Shown: positions 1 through 11,578, counted from the stretch's first letter. The stretch: DNA of 64,000 nucleotides from Ooceraea biroi (GCF_003672135.1 NC_039507.1:10974290-11038289), one strand, 5' to 3'. Numbers and translations: made by a program. The notes: a model not told the origin generated them from the letters alone.

Positions 1-1938
1 ACATGTCGTACACAAAGACAAGATATTAGAACACAGAGTCCGTGGCTATGAGATATTCGACGGCGACAGTAGTACACGTGAAATAATTGAAATAACGAAA
101 AACGATGAACAGCGTCCTATTTGGTTCTTATTTTCCGGCACGGGCGCTCAATGGCCGGGTATGGGCAAGGAACTGCTTGGCATCGAAGTTTTCCAGCGCA
201 GTCTGCAACGTTGTGCGGATACACTGCTGCCTTACGATGTCGATCTCATGAATATTATCTTGAACAGCACCGACGAAACATACAAAAATGTGACAAACAC
301 TTTTGTATCAATCGTAGCTATACAGATCGCTCTAGTAGACCTACTGACACTGATAGGCATCCAGCCAGACGGCATAGTCGGACACTCCATTGGAGAATTG
401 GCTTGCGCTTACGCCGATGGCACCGTTACACTGGAGCAAACCATGTTAATAGCCTATTTCAGAGGTGATTCACTTATAAGTGCTAAGTTGGAACCATGTA
501 CTATGGCAGCTATCGGTCTGAGTTGGGAGGAAGCCAAGAAATATGTCCGTCTGATATCATCCCTGCCTGTAATAATTCCATAGATTTGATCACTGTTTCC
601 GGTCCAATTGAATCTTTGCAGACATTCATGAAAAAACTAAAAAGCAAGAACATCTTCGCCAAGTTGATTGACAGCTGTGGGTTTGCTTTTCACAGCAAAT
701 ATATCGCTGCGTCCGAATCTAAGCTGCGGGCTTCGCTCGATGGAATCATGTCAAATTTCAAACCGAGATCGGCCAAATGGATCTCCACTTCAGTACCCGA
801 GGCCGCATGGAACACTCCGATCGCTCAATTCAGCTCACCAGCTTATTTCGTGAATAACTTGCTGTCTCCCGTGCTCTTCCGGGAGGCGATAACGCATATT
901 CCAGAAACGCAGTCACAATCGAGATCGCGCCGCACGGTCTGCTACAAGCGATTCTACATAGATCGCTACCAAAGACAGTAGCCAAGATCAGTCTCCAGAA
1001 ACGAGATCACATCAATAATCTGGCTTTTCTACTATCCAACATAGGTAAACTGTACACGGTCGGCGCACAACCCAACATCCTTAAGTTGTATCCGCCGGTG
1101 AATTTTCCTGTCGGTCGCGGAACGCCGATGATCGGATCACTGGTCAAATGGGACCACTCTATCACGTGGGAAGTGCCCACTTATCACCAGATAACTTCAG
1201 GACAAGCGGGAGACTACGTCGTCACAGTCGATCTATCGAATGAAACGGACGCATACTTGGCAGGACATCGACTGGAGGGACGAGTTTTCTTCCCGGGTGT
1301 TGGTTATCTAGTTTTGATCTGGAAGATCTTCGCACAAATGCACGGTATTCATTTCGAACGACTGCCGGTGATCTTTGAGAATGTGCATTTTCAACGCTCC
1401 ACGATCATACCGAAAGAGGGCGCAATAACATTCTTGATAAATATCTTCAGAGAAACGGGCTTTTTCCAGATCTGTGAATCCAATTCAGTCCTCATCACCG
1501 GAAACATCGTGTGTCCAAGAATATCAAGAAAGAACAGTTAGATTTGCCGCCATTGTCACCGCCTACTGATAAGGAGAACCTGCCTATGAATACTGGAGAC
1601 GTTTACAAACAATTGAATCTGCAAGGATACGAGTATAGTGGTATTTTCCAAGGTGTTAAATCCTGCGACAATTATGGGACAACTGGCGTGCTGCATTGGT
1701 TCAACGATTGGATCCCCTACTTAGATAGTATGCTCCACTTTTCATAGCCTTCTATCACAGAGTGACATGTATGCCGAAGTACATTCAGCACGTTGTGATC
1801 GATCCCGTTTTTCATACACAACTCATCGAGAAATTGGAAATAAAATACCAATATATAATTATAAAGACATCAATGTCATCAAATCTGGTGGTATTGAGGT
1901 GAGAGGATTCAAAACTGCTTTGGCTCCACGACGAAAGC
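1..1938 (+). pseudogene. Truncated fatty acid synthase copy (AT and part of DH)
   Basis: This stretch is a near-identical direct copy of 4554-6494 and encodes the acyltransferase domain, with the nucleophile motif GHSIGELACAYADG around 380-420 and the FHS histidine motif near 690, and the start of the dehydratase with H-x3-G-x4-P near 1270. It begins at the window edge, so it may extend upstream. Homology stops exactly at 1938, just before a hairpin element. The frame is broken by several one-base differences from the second copy: an A-run at 539-541 is one A short, another at 905-907 is one A short, and there are small indels near 1507, 1741 and 1840. The second copy is correct at each of these sites. 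It could be a real tandem pseudogene, the 3' end of a truncated paralogue, or an unmerged haplotype. Confidence 0.88.
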
Positions 1939-1946
1939 GCAACTTT

Positions 1947-2133
1947 CAGACAAGTCATGTATGAGCTTTTCACTAGTAAAAATTAATGAATTTTATTTAT
2001 TGTAATTTTTTAAATTTTAATATCAATTATGTATTAAATGTATTAAATACAATAAAATTTATATTAAAATTAAAAAATTTACAAAAACATAGTTCATTAG
2101 TTTGACTTCTAAAAAGCTCATATGACTTGTCTG
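1947..2133. mobile_element. 187-bp foldback MITE-like element
   Basis: The outer 22-24 bases, CAGACAAGTCATGTATGAGC at the left and its near-complement ending GACTTGTCTG at the right, are inverted. The AT-rich interior continues as a palindrome, so the whole unit can fold into one hairpin. It lies 8 bases after the point where the truncated synthase copy stops matching. No coding capacity. Confidence 0.75.
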
Positions 2134-2544
2134 TAAATTATAAATTGTCAAAAATACCGCTGGAACTTCAGGACTGGTCCAGCTAAAGCTAAGCCTAGTT
2201 AAAGTTAATATAATAGAGATGTTTTTATAAATACATTGTTAATAATGTGTAGAAACCGATTTTGTGGATAAGTCTTGGACTAAATTTGGATGTATTATGT
2301 CCAAATACATTGAGTGACGTAGACAAGATTTGGTCATAATCAGAACGCAGTATATCTTTCGACAACTCCTGATAAAATGTAGATGGACTGCTGGACATTT
2401 TATACTCATTCCGAACTATATCTGGACCTTTACACGTACAAAAACTGTCTAATTACGTCTATATGATTCAAAATTTGTCGAGAATACATCTGGTATTTGT
2501 CCAGTACTGTCCAACACTTGTCAAGGCGGCCCGCCAGGGCGTAT
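2134..2544. other. Non-coding spacer
   Basis: I see no exon, no RNA gene and no repeat with clear ends. There are loosely recurring 'TGGAC' and 'GTCCA' phrases between about 2260 and 2520. The missing first exon of the fatty acid synthase was looked for here and not found. Confidence 0.5.
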
Positions 2545-3040
2545 CTTTTAAAAAATAAACTTTTCGTTACAGTTCTGCATGCACCCCTAAGAGTTCTAAT
2601 TTTTCGATCTGAGAGACTTAGAAATGTTTGACTCGAGGAACGAAAATTGGCGAGAACTCGTTTAGCTTTTTATTTTAGCTCTTCGAGTCTTATATTAATA
2701 ATAATTAGAACTCTTGATATCCAGAACTCTCAAACAATGTTTCGACCCGAGGGACTTAGAAATGTTTGACTCGAGATATTTTTTGACAATTCCAACGTTC
2801 CGTTGAGAATTCTGGGTAGCACCTCACGAGTTCTAACGATTATTATTAAGTCTCGAAGTGCTCAAACTAATATGTAAGGAGATATCGTAATTTTTCTTAC
2901 TTCGTTTTGTAAAGTTAATTGGCAACCCGAAAATTTATCGACAGTTTTTTGTACTTAATATGACAGAACTGTTTTCTTAAGGAACTCTAGAACTCTTAGG
3001 AGTACATGCAGAACTGTAATGAAGTTTATTTTTTAAAAAA
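2545..3040. mobile_element. About 495-bp MITE with ~50-bp terminal inverted repeats
   Basis: The left end (TTTTAAAAAATAAACTT then TTACAGTTCTGCATG) recurs in reverse complement at 2985-3040, giving inverted termini of about 50 bases. The interior repeats fragments such as 'AGAACTC' and 'GACTTAGAAATGTTTGACTC' (2608-2627 and again near 2754-2774). There is no open reading frame. It sits just upstream of the first visible synthase exon. Confidence 0.78.
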
Positions 3041-3130
3041 CGTGCTACTTTACAGACGTGTATCTATCAAGAAACAATCAAGCAGAATGAACAGCAACAT
3101 AACATGTCTGATAATATAACGTTCTTTAAG

Positions 3131-3484
3131 GCCGTTTTCCCGAGTCATCGAATATGGAAGAGTTTAAAGAAAATCTAATGAAGCAAATGGACATGGTGAA
3201 TGATGACGAGCGCCGTTGGCCAGCAGGTATGTGCGGGCTACCGCACAGATCCGGCAAGATTAAAGACCTCAGCACTTTCGATGCCTCTTTCTTCGGGGTG
3301 CATCAAAAACAGGCACACGTAATGGACCCGCAACTTCGTCTGCTACTAGAAGCAACGTACGAGGCGATAGTCGATGCCGGTGTCAATCCTTCAACCATAA
3401 GAGGATCGCGTACTGGCGTGTTTGTCGGTGCTTCCGCTTCGGAGTCCGACGATTTTTGGTCGAAAGACCTGCACAGCATAAACG
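3131..3484 (+). CDS. FAS exon: ketosynthase, N-terminal part
   Basis: Acceptor TTCTTTAAG precedes 3131. The frame reads RFPESSNMEEFKENL, then DDERRWPAG, MDPQLRLLLEATYEAIVDAG and GSRTGVFVGAS, all diagnostic of the metazoan FAS ketosynthase. It ends at 3484 before GTTTGT in phase 1. The ATG at 3154 is an internal methionine, not the start: the conserved 'GRFPES' lies in front of it, and the exon opens with two bases of a split glycine codon. The exon with the first 20 or so residues is not in the window upstream of here. Confidence 0.9.
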
Positions 3485-6400
3485 GTTTGTACAATTTAAG
3501 ACATTTCTTCTGCAATATAAATTATTCTTTCTTAGTGCGAGACAAATCGTTCGATAAACTTGCGTTTGGTTGTAGGATACGGATTGCTCGGTTGTTGCAG
3601 AGCGATGTTCTCCAACAGAATTTCCTTCGCGTTCAACTTCGTTGGACCGAGCTGCACGTTGGACTCTGCTTGTTCCTCGAGCTTGTTCGCCTTGCACTAC
3701 GCGATTGCCACGATGCGCGCCGGCGAATGCGACAGCGCGATTGTCGGCTCAGTGAATCTCCTGCTGAAACCGGCGAATGCACTTCAATTCCAGAAGTTGA
3801 ATCTGCTGTCCCACGACGGTAAGTGCAAGGCTTTCGATGCCGCGGCTGACGGATACGTCAGGTCTGAGGCGGTGGTGGCAATGTACCTGCAAAAGGCGAA
3901 GGACGCACGGCGAATATACGGCACGGTAATCGGCACAAAACTTAACAACGACGGCTACAAGCCTCAGGGTATCACGTATCCCAGTGGCAAGATGCAGAAT
4001 CAAATGTTGCGTGAGGTGTACAGCGAGGCGAAAATTGATCCTGCTGACGTGGTCTACGTGGAGGCGCATAGTACTGGCACCAAAATGGGCGATTTGGAAG
4101 AAGTGACTTCCATCGATAAGATGTTCTGCAAGAACAGGAAAACACCGCTGCTAATCGGTTCAGTGAATCCAACATGGGACATGCGGAACCTGCCAGTGGA
4201 CTCTGTTCGATCGCCAAAGTATTAATCGCAATGGAAACGGGCGTGATTCCAGCAAATTTGCATTTTGCCATCCCGAATCCAAACATTCCTGCGTGTGAAG
4301 AAGGACGCATACGTGTAATTGACAAGGCAACACCGTGGAACGGCGGTTTCGTAGGCATTAACTCGTTCGGCTTTGGTGGTGCGAACGGCCACGTCATCCT
4401 ACACAGCAATCCCAAGCCGAAGTTACCGTCAACGTTGAATACTGGATTGCCATCCAAGCTGGTCTTGGTGTCAGGTCGCACAGAGGAAGCTGTACACACG
4501 TTGCTAGATAAGGCGAAGGAGCATAGGGGAGACGATGAGTTCCTCTCACTGTTACATGTCGTACACAAAGACAAGATATTAGAACACAGAGTCCGTGGCT
4601 ATGAGATATTCGACGGCGACAGTAGTACACGTGAAATAATTGAAATAACGAAAAACGATGAACAGCGTCCTATTTGGTTCTTATTTTCCGGCACGGGCGC
4701 TCAATGGCCGGGTATGGGCAAGGAACTGCTTGGCATCGAAGTTTTCCAGCGCAGTCTGCAACGTTGTGCGGATACACTGCTGCCTTACGATGTCGATCTC
4801 ATGAATATTATCTTGAACAGCACCGACGAAACATACAAAAATGTGACAAACACTTTTGTATCAATCGTAGCTATACAGATCGCTCTAGTAGACCTACTGA
4901 CACTGATAGGCATCCAGCCAGACGGCATAGTCGGACACTCCATTGGAGAATTGGCTTGCGCTTACGCCGATGGCACCGTTACACTGGAGCAAACCATGTT
5001 AATAGCCTATTTCAGAGGTGATTCACTTATAAGTGCTAAGTTGGAACCATGTACTATGGCAGCTATGGTCTGAGTTGGGAGGAAGCCAAGAAAATATGTC
5101 CGTCTGATATCATCCCTGCCTGTAATAATTCCATAGATTTGATCACTGTTTCCGGTCCAATTGAATCTTTGCAGACATTCATGAAAAACTAAAAAGCAAG
5201 AACATCTTCGCCAAGTTGATTGACAGCTGTGGGTTTGCTTTTCACAGCAAATATATCGCTGCGTCCGAATCTAAGCTGCGGGCTTCGCTCGATGGAATCA
5301 TGTCAAATTTCAAACCGAGATCGGCCAAATGGATCTCCACTTCAGTACCCGAGGCCGCATGGAACACTCCGATCGCTCAATTCAGCTCACCAGCTTATTT
5401 CGTGAATAACTTGCTGTCTCCCGTGCTCTTCCGGGAGGCGATAACGCATATTCCAGAAAACGCAGTCACAATCGAGATCGCGCCGCACGGTCTGCTACAA
5501 GCGATTCTACATAGATCGCTACCAAAGACAGTAGCCAAGATCAGTCTCCAGAAACGAGATCACATCAATAATCTGGCTTTTCTACTATCCAACATAGGTA
5601 AACTGTACACGGTCGGCGCACAACCCAACATCCTTAAGTTGTATCCGCCGGTGAATTTTCCTGTTGGTCGCGGAACGCCGATGATCGTATCACTGGTCAA
5701 ATGGGACCACTCTATCACGTGGGAAGTGCCCACTTATCACCAGATAACTTCAGGACAAGCGGGAGACTACGTCGTCACAGTCGATCTATCGAATGAAACG
5801 GACGCGTACTTGGCAGGACATCGACTGGAGGGACGAGTTTTCTTCCCGGGTGTTGGTTATCTAGTTTTGATCTGGAAGATCTTCGCACAAATGCACGGTA
5901 TTCATTTCGAACGACTGCCGGTGATCTTTGAGAATGTGCATTTTCAACGCTCCACGATCATACCGAAAGAGGGCGCAATAACATTCTTGATAAATATCTT
6001 CAGAGAAACGGGCTTTTTCCAGATCTGTGAATCCAATTCAGTCGTCATCACCGGAAACATACGTGTGTCCAAGAATATCAAGAAAGAACAGTTAGATTTG
6101 CCGCCATTGTCACCGCCTACTGATAAGGAGAACCTGCCTATGAATACTGGAGACGTTTACAAACAATTGAATCTGCAAGGATACGAGTATAGTGGTATTT
6201 TCCAAGGTGTTAAATCCTGCGACAATTATGGGACAACTGGCGTGCTGCATTGGTTCAACGATTGGATCCCCTACTTAGATAGTATGCTCCACTTTGTCAT
6301 AGCCTTCTATCACAGAGTGACATGTATGCCGAAGTACATTCAGTACGTTGTGATCGATCCCGTTTTTCATACACAACTCATCGAGAAATTGGAAAATAAA

Positions 6401-9400
6401 ATACCAATATATAATTATAAAGACATCAATGTCATCAAATCTGGTGGTATTGAGGTGAGAGGATTCAAAACTGCTTTGGCTCCACGACGAAAGCAGGTTC
6501 AGCCTAGGCATGAACAGTATACCTTTGTACCGTATGACAATCCGCACTGTCTGGTAGAAGATCCATGGATGGGGCAATTGCACGCACTCACTGTGCTATT
6601 GCAAATCGTGCGCGAGAATTTTATAACATCTAAAATCAAGGCCGTGGAAGTTGCAAACGAACAAACGGAGAACGCTCTTCTGACACCACTAATATCTGAT
6701 ATTTTCCGTGGAGAGTTCTCAGTTATTGTAAGTGTGCTTTATTAGACTTCAATGAGTAACAACAAACTATTATATTCTGTATATTATGGTTGCTGCGCTT
6801 TGTAAAAATGCTTTATAAGAAAATCTGTTTTAGCTCGACCTGTCCATTGCATCGCCCAACAATTATAAAGAAGTTTTCAACGAAACAAAGATGAACGGTG
6901 ACTTTGTGACGCAAGATGCGAATAGCGCAATTCTTGCTCAGAATATGCATCTTGTTATTGCGACAGATATTTTATCTAATAAATCTTATCATGTTTTCGA
7001 AAATCTAACGACTGGCTTAAGACCTGGCAGTTTTATTCTTCTACAAGAATCTGTCAAGCAACTTGACTGGAAAATTGTGCTGAAGGAAAGAGATCTGACA
7101 TTGGCTGGAAGACAGATTGATTCTGTAGGAAAGAGTTATCTATTATTTAAAAAACAGAAGAAGACGAGAAAACCGATCATAATACAGATAACAGAGAATA
7201 ATTTTTCGTTGCTGGAAAGCGTGAAAGGGGCGCTTAAAAAATCCGCTAACGAAGATAAGGAAGCTCAGGAAGTAATCCTTGTATCTCAGGACGATGAATT
7301 ATCCGGTAAGCCCATAAGAGATTTATATATACACTAGCAACACACAGCTGCGCGTTCTATGCGCGCGCTATTTTATTTCATTTTTCACGATGAAATAAAT
7401 AACACATATCCCTAAAAAAGCTTTTTAAAAAAAGAAAAAATATATACGCCAAGTACATAAAAACTAAATGGAAAGCGTTTGGGTAAAATACTCAAACTGC
7501 TTCTAGATACTTGGCTCATTAATTATTGATTTCATATTTAGTTTTGAGTTTTGACAAGTTGGGAGTTTTTATGTACTTGGCGTATATATTTTTTCTTTTT
7601 TAAAATAATCTTTTTTAGGGATCTCTCTTTTTTGTAAATTTTTAAAATTTGACTATATTTTAGTTTTACATTCTTTTGAACATATAATTAGTATTACATA
7701 ATTTCTTTTTATGTTTTATTATCAATTATTTTGCATGCTAACACGTACATCGTTCCGATGCAATTTGTAATAAGTTTTATTAATATAGCTTATATAGCTT
7801 ATATAGCAATATAGCTTTACTTTCACATAAATCATTTTTATGAGTTTTATAATTTTATGCAATGAATGTGGTAGCGCTCGACATTATGCAATAAAATTCG
7901 TGGTATTGGTGCAGTCAATCCCTTTCTCACTAACTAATATGACGTTGCACCACGTCGATGACGGCGACAACAACGACGACGACGACGACGACGATGATGA
8001 CGTTGCACCACGTCGATGACGATGATGACGTTGCACCACGTCGATGACAACGACGACGTTGCACCACGTCAACGACGACGACGATGACGTTGCACCACGT
8101 TGATGACGGCAACAACAACGACGACGACGTTGCACCACATCAACGTCGTCGTCGTCGTCGTCGTCGATAATGTTGCTTGCAATTACTTGCAATTTAGGTC
8201 TTTATCGTGAAATAAAACATTTCCTATGTATCACATTTTTTAATAATTTGTAATACTCTTTTAAAATTTTTTTAATAATTTTTTTTATAGTATTTGCAAT
8301 TTATATATTTATCTTAAAATAAAACATTATCCAAGTATTAAAATCAGTTTTAATTTATAATAAATTAAATCATGCATGTGTAACGGCAGCTTGAGTGACA
8401 AAATCGCTTTATATATGTATGTGCGACATATGTACGTGAGTGGTCTGAAATCCCACGGAAATGGAAAACGGAACGTCACAATTTTAACATAACGATTACA
8501 ATATCTCAGGACTGACTGTATCATTCTTATTCAAATTGGTCGCAATCGAAAGCTTGCACCCATATTATATAATAAAAGTGCCGTTAGATTTTTGATAACG
8601 GCTGTAGTTCCTGAATTATTTTCATCACAAGTTTATGTGACCTGTCAAATGATATGAATTCCAGATAAGCTATGCGGTAGCGCTCGACGTCTATGCACTA
8701 AACTTTGTAACGCTCGATGTTTATGCAGTGACTCTCATTGTTCGGAACCTTATTTTTTATTATGTACTTGGCGTCGCGACGCTACCGCGTCGCTTGATTA
8801 AAAAGTAGCATTTTTCTCATCATTTTTTCATTAGGTCTAATGGGATTCATGAATTGCATCCGATATGAAATCGGCAGTACAAATATGCGCTACATTCTCA
8901 TCCAAGATAAGGACGCTCCCAAGTTTGATTTATCCGTGCAATTCTATGCGGATCAACTCAATAAGGAATTGGTGGCTAACGTGTTGAAGAAAGGACAATG
9001 GGGTAGCTATCGGCACTTACGATTTAATCAGAACAATGCATCTTCACAAGTGGAACACGCTTACGTAAATACATTGGTAAGGGGAGATATAAACAGTCTA
9101 AGATGGATTGAGAGCCCGTTAAATTGTTACCAGGCTGATAAATCTCCAGATACGGCACTCTGCAGTGTATACTACGCATCGTTGAATTTTAGGTAAGTAT
9201 CGTTGAACATCATGCATCGCTCTTCCAATTAATAAAGATACGTCGATTAAATATTTTGCGTGAACGACAGGGATATCATGTTGGCGAACGGTAAGTTGTC
9301 ACCGGACGTCTTCCCAGGAAAATTAACTACGGAAGACTGTCCATTGGGATTAGAGTTCTCTGGCAGAGATGCAGATGGTCGCCGCGTGATGGGTATCAAC

Positions 9401-11520
9401 AAATCCGACGCACTGGCGACTACCGTACTGGCGGATCTCAGCTTCACCTGGGAGGTGCCCGATGAGTGGACGCTGGAACAAGCAGCGACGGTGCCGCTCG
9501 TCTACGCGACCAGCTACTACGCTCTGCTCATGCGAGGTCAATTGAAAGCGGGCGAAAGCATATTAATCCACTGCGGTACAAGTGGCGTCGGTCAGGCGGC
9601 AATCGCTATTGCTTTGCACATAGGTTGCACGGTTTATACTACCGTCGGCACACTACATAAGCGAGAATTTCTCAAGAGGATCTTCCCGCAATTGACTGAC
9701 AGGCAGATCGGCTGTTCGCGGGATACGAGTTTCGAACAACTGATTTTCACTGAGACGCATGGTCGCGGGGTCGACGTGGTATTGAATTCACTGGCCGAGG
9801 AGAAGCTACTGGCCAGCATACGATGCCTCGCTACGAATGGCCGTTTTCTCGAGATCGGCAAGTACGACTTATGGAACGATAATCCCTTAGGCATGTCGAT
9901 GTTCCTGAAGAACATCTCCTTCCACGGTATACTGCTGGAGATGGTGTTCGAAGATTACGCGGAGAGGCAGAGAGTGGTGAAACTCGTTTCCGAAGGAATC
10001 AAGAATGGCACGGTTCGCCCGTTGATCTCGACCGTCTTTTTCATGGAGCAGCTTCAGGAGGCATTTAAATTGATGGCAAGCGGCAAGCACATCGGTAAAA
10101 TATTACTGAAGATCCGAGATGAAGAGCCGGTGAAGTGTACAGTACCTATGCGGAAAACAGTGACCGCCATATCGCGTACTTACATGAATCCGAAGAAGTC
10201 ATATGTACTAGTTGGCGGTCTTGGTGGGTTCGGCTTGGAGTTGGCCAACTGGATGATCACTCGCGGTGCCAGGAACATTGTTCTAGTATCGCGCACGGGC
10301 ATTCGCACCGGCTACCAAGCATTTTGCGTGCGCCAATGGCGCGAAAATGGTGTACAGGTCCTGATTTCTACAGCGGACACTACTGCAATAGCGGGTGCCG
10401 AATATTTAATCGAAGAGAGTAACCGATTGGCTCCTGTAGGCGGTATATTTAATCTGGCGGTCATCCTGCGCGATACTTTGATCGAGAATATGAAGAAGGA
10501 GGATCTGAAAACAGTGATTGCACCAAAAGCCGACGTCACGAGAAACTTGGACACGGTATCCAGGAAATTCTGCCCGTTACTGGATTACTTCGTCGTATTC
10601 TCATCTACGTCGTGTGGTCGTGGCATCTTGGGCCAGTCTAATTACGGTCTCGCGAACTCGATCATGGAAAGAATTGTGGAGCGGAGACAGGCTGACGGAT
10701 TACCTGGTCTTGCTATCCAATGGGGATTTATCGGAAATGTCGGATTAATGGGTAATATAATACGGAAAATGTATCGAGAAGATAACAGATTCTGTTTTAG
10801 TATCAATAATTATATTAATAATTTACAAATGTTTTACAGAGACGTTAATCCTTTTATCATGATTTTCTTCATAGTTCTTCGATATCTTGACACTCAAAGG
10901 AATATGAAATTTCGATTGAACAGAGTATAACAGACGTTGTTCACATGACGTTGCACTTTCTATTTCTTTTTTTCTCTTTTTTTGCATGTTTTAATACTTT
11001 TTTTTCTGACAATATAAAATTGTGATTTTTTATACAAGCATAATGCAGATATATGTATGTAATACGTATAATATATTGAAATTTCTTCGTTCAGTTTGGA
11101 AATTGCTGTTCTATTTATATTCTAGAATCCATGGAAAATAATAACATCGTCGGAAACAGTATTGTGCGGCAACATATATCGAGTTGTCTCGAGACTATGG
11201 ACATCTTTCTTCAACAACCACATCCAATATTAGGGTCAATGGTATTATCCGAGAAGCATCAAACAGCGAACAGCGAGGACAAAATCGATCTTGTCAGTGC
11301 TGTCCTCAATACATTAGGCATTAAGAACAGCAGTACAATGAATTCTGACGATACCCTAAACAGTATGGGTATGGACTCGCTAACAAACGTGGAAATAAAG
11401 CAGATTCTCGAGAGGAACTATGATATCATATTGTCATTGCAGAAAATCGGGACCTTAACGGTTGCTGAACTGCAACAAATGTCTGTGACGCGAAATGTCG
11501 AAAGAATAAAAAAGCATTAG
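3131..11520 (+). CDS. Fatty acid synthase, type I, six visible exons, no thioesterase
   Basis: This is a cytosolic multifunctional enzyme that builds long-chain fatty acids from acetyl- and malonyl-CoA with NADPH. The visible exons are 3131-3484, 3576-6727, 6834-7305, 8835-9192, 9271-10751 and 11126-11520. All junctions have GT/AG and compatible phases. Together they encode about 2070 residues in the order ketosynthase, acyltransferase, dehydratase, pseudo-methyltransferase, enoyl reductase, ketoreductase, acyl carrier protein. Usual insect enzymes are near 2300-2400 residues because of a short N-terminal piece and a C-terminal thioesterase; neither is seen here. The stop at 11518-11520 is followed by a polyadenylation signal. 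Exon 2 carries three one-base frameshifts (4166-4167, 5066/5067, 5184-5188), two of them in A-runs, which look like sequencing errors. A degenerate paralogue is the alternative. Insects often have several such paralogues, some used for cuticular hydrocarbons. Confidence 0.9.
3576..6727 (+). CDS. FAS exon: ketosynthase C-part, acyltransferase, dehydratase
   Basis: Splicing 3484 to 3576 restores INGYGLLGCCRAMFSN. The ketosynthase nucleophile is the cysteine of DSACSSS (codon 3671-3673), followed by EAHSTGTK and MGHAEPASGL histidine motifs. The linker GINSFGFGGANGHVIL leads to the acyltransferase with GHSIGELACAYADG (serine near 4935) and CGFAFHSK. The dehydratase keeps H-x3-G-x4-P (GHRLEGRVFFPG) and the aspartate of YLDSMLHF. 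Frame breaks occur at 4166-4167 (one A too few, just before the third ketosynthase motif), at 5066/5067 (a C missing compared with the upstream copy) and at 5184-5188 (one A too few). The upstream duplicate has the correct base at the last two. The exon ends in phase 0 before GTAAGT. Confidence 0.92.
6834..7305 (+). CDS. FAS exon: pseudo-methyltransferase / structural region
   Basis: The exon opens after CTGTTTTAG and reads LDLSIASPNNYKEV, then NMHLVIATDILSNKSYHVFEN and LRPGSFILLQES. This matches the inactive methyltransferase-like structural segment between dehydratase and enoyl reductase in animal FAS. It ends SQDDELSG in phase 1 before GTAAGC. The 1.5-kb intron that follows contains a MITE and a minisatellite. 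Confidence 0.85.
7408..7622. mobile_element. 215-bp MITE with ACGCCAAGTACATAAAA ends
   Basis: Inverted termini of about 55 bases run from ATCCCTAAAAAAG through TATATACGCCAAGTACATAA, mirrored at 7566-7622. The same terminal sequence bounds the 937-bp element at 25911-26847, and parts recur at 25434, 8760 and the last bases of the window. Non-coding and inside a synthase intron. Confidence 0.8.
7935..8165. repeat. Minisatellite of GACGTTGCACCACGTC units with ACG/GAT triplets
   Basis: GTTGCACCAC occurs six times (near 7943, 8001, 8028, 8058, 8088 and 8130), separated by runs of GAC, GAT and AAC triplets of variable length. The last block is inverted (CGTCGTCGTCG). Open frames on the minus strand here are only translated repeats, and the array lies in an intron. 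Confidence 0.85.
8835..9192 (+). CDS. FAS exon: entry to enoyl reductase
   Basis: Joining 7305 to 8835 recreates the glycine of SGLMGFMNCIRYEIG, as in animal FAS (SG-L-G-x-NC-RxE). The exon continues through LRWIESPLNCY and ends SLNFR, split as AG|G before GTAAGT. The next exon supplies 'DIMLANGKL', the conserved start of the enoyl reductase fold. No frame errors are seen. Confidence 0.88.
9271..10751 (+). CDS. FAS exon: enoyl reductase and ketoreductase
   Basis: The enoyl reductase has EFSGRDADGRRVMG, WTLEQAATVPLVYATSYYAL and the NADPH-binding motif HCGTSGVGQAAI near 9570-9605. The ketoreductase has the nucleotide-binding YVLVGGLGGFGLELANW (near 10200-10250), LVSRTGIRTGYQ, the serine of VVFSSTSCGRG and the tyrosine of GQSNYGLAN. 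It ends QWGFIGNVGLM in phase 1 before GTAATA. Both reductase sites look catalytically complete. Confidence 0.93.
10752..11125 (+). other. FAS last intron
   Basis: It begins GTAATATAAT and ends with a pyrimidine-rich TTTATATTCTAG. The donor is a little off consensus (GTAATA), but splicing from 10751 to 11126 keeps frame and gives GLMESMENNN. An open frame continues past the donor to 10930, which would give a protein ending after the ketoreductase if unspliced. Confidence 0.75.
11126..11520 (+). CDS. FAS last exon: acyl carrier protein, then stop
   Basis: The exon encodes RQHISSCLETMDIFLQQ and then an acyl carrier domain with the phosphopantetheine serine in SMGMDSLTNVEIKQ (near 11365-11402). 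It finishes AELQQMSVTRNVERIKKH and a TAG stop. In most insect FAS proteins the chain continues here into a thioesterase, which would release the fatty acid. None is present in any frame downstream. A separate thioesterase or an acyltransferase would have to release the product. Confidence 0.9.
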
Positions 11521-11572
11521 CTTTAGTAGCACTCTGCTGCCGCTAACACAATTACGAAAATATATTCTTTTC

Positions 11573-11578
11573 AATAAA
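11573..11578 (+). terminator. Polyadenylation signal AATAAA of the FAS gene
   Basis: AATAAA lies 53 bases after the FAS stop codon and is followed by AT-rich sequence. The position supports a real transcript end just after the ACP and argues against a lost downstream thioesterase exon. Confidence 0.6.

Larger units (their letters stand above)
7306..8834 (+). other. FAS intron with repeats
   Basis: The intron starts GTAAGC and ends TTCATTAG. It is AT-rich and carries a 215-bp MITE (7408-7622), a GTTGCACCAC minisatellite (about 7935-8165) and two related phrases 'GTAGCGCTCGAC' (7871, 8671). Otherwise I see nothing functional in it. Confidence 0.8.

Noticed and set aside
7884..8192. Two minus-strand frames over the GTTGCACCAC repeats
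   Set aside because: They are translations of triplet repeats inside a synthase intron.
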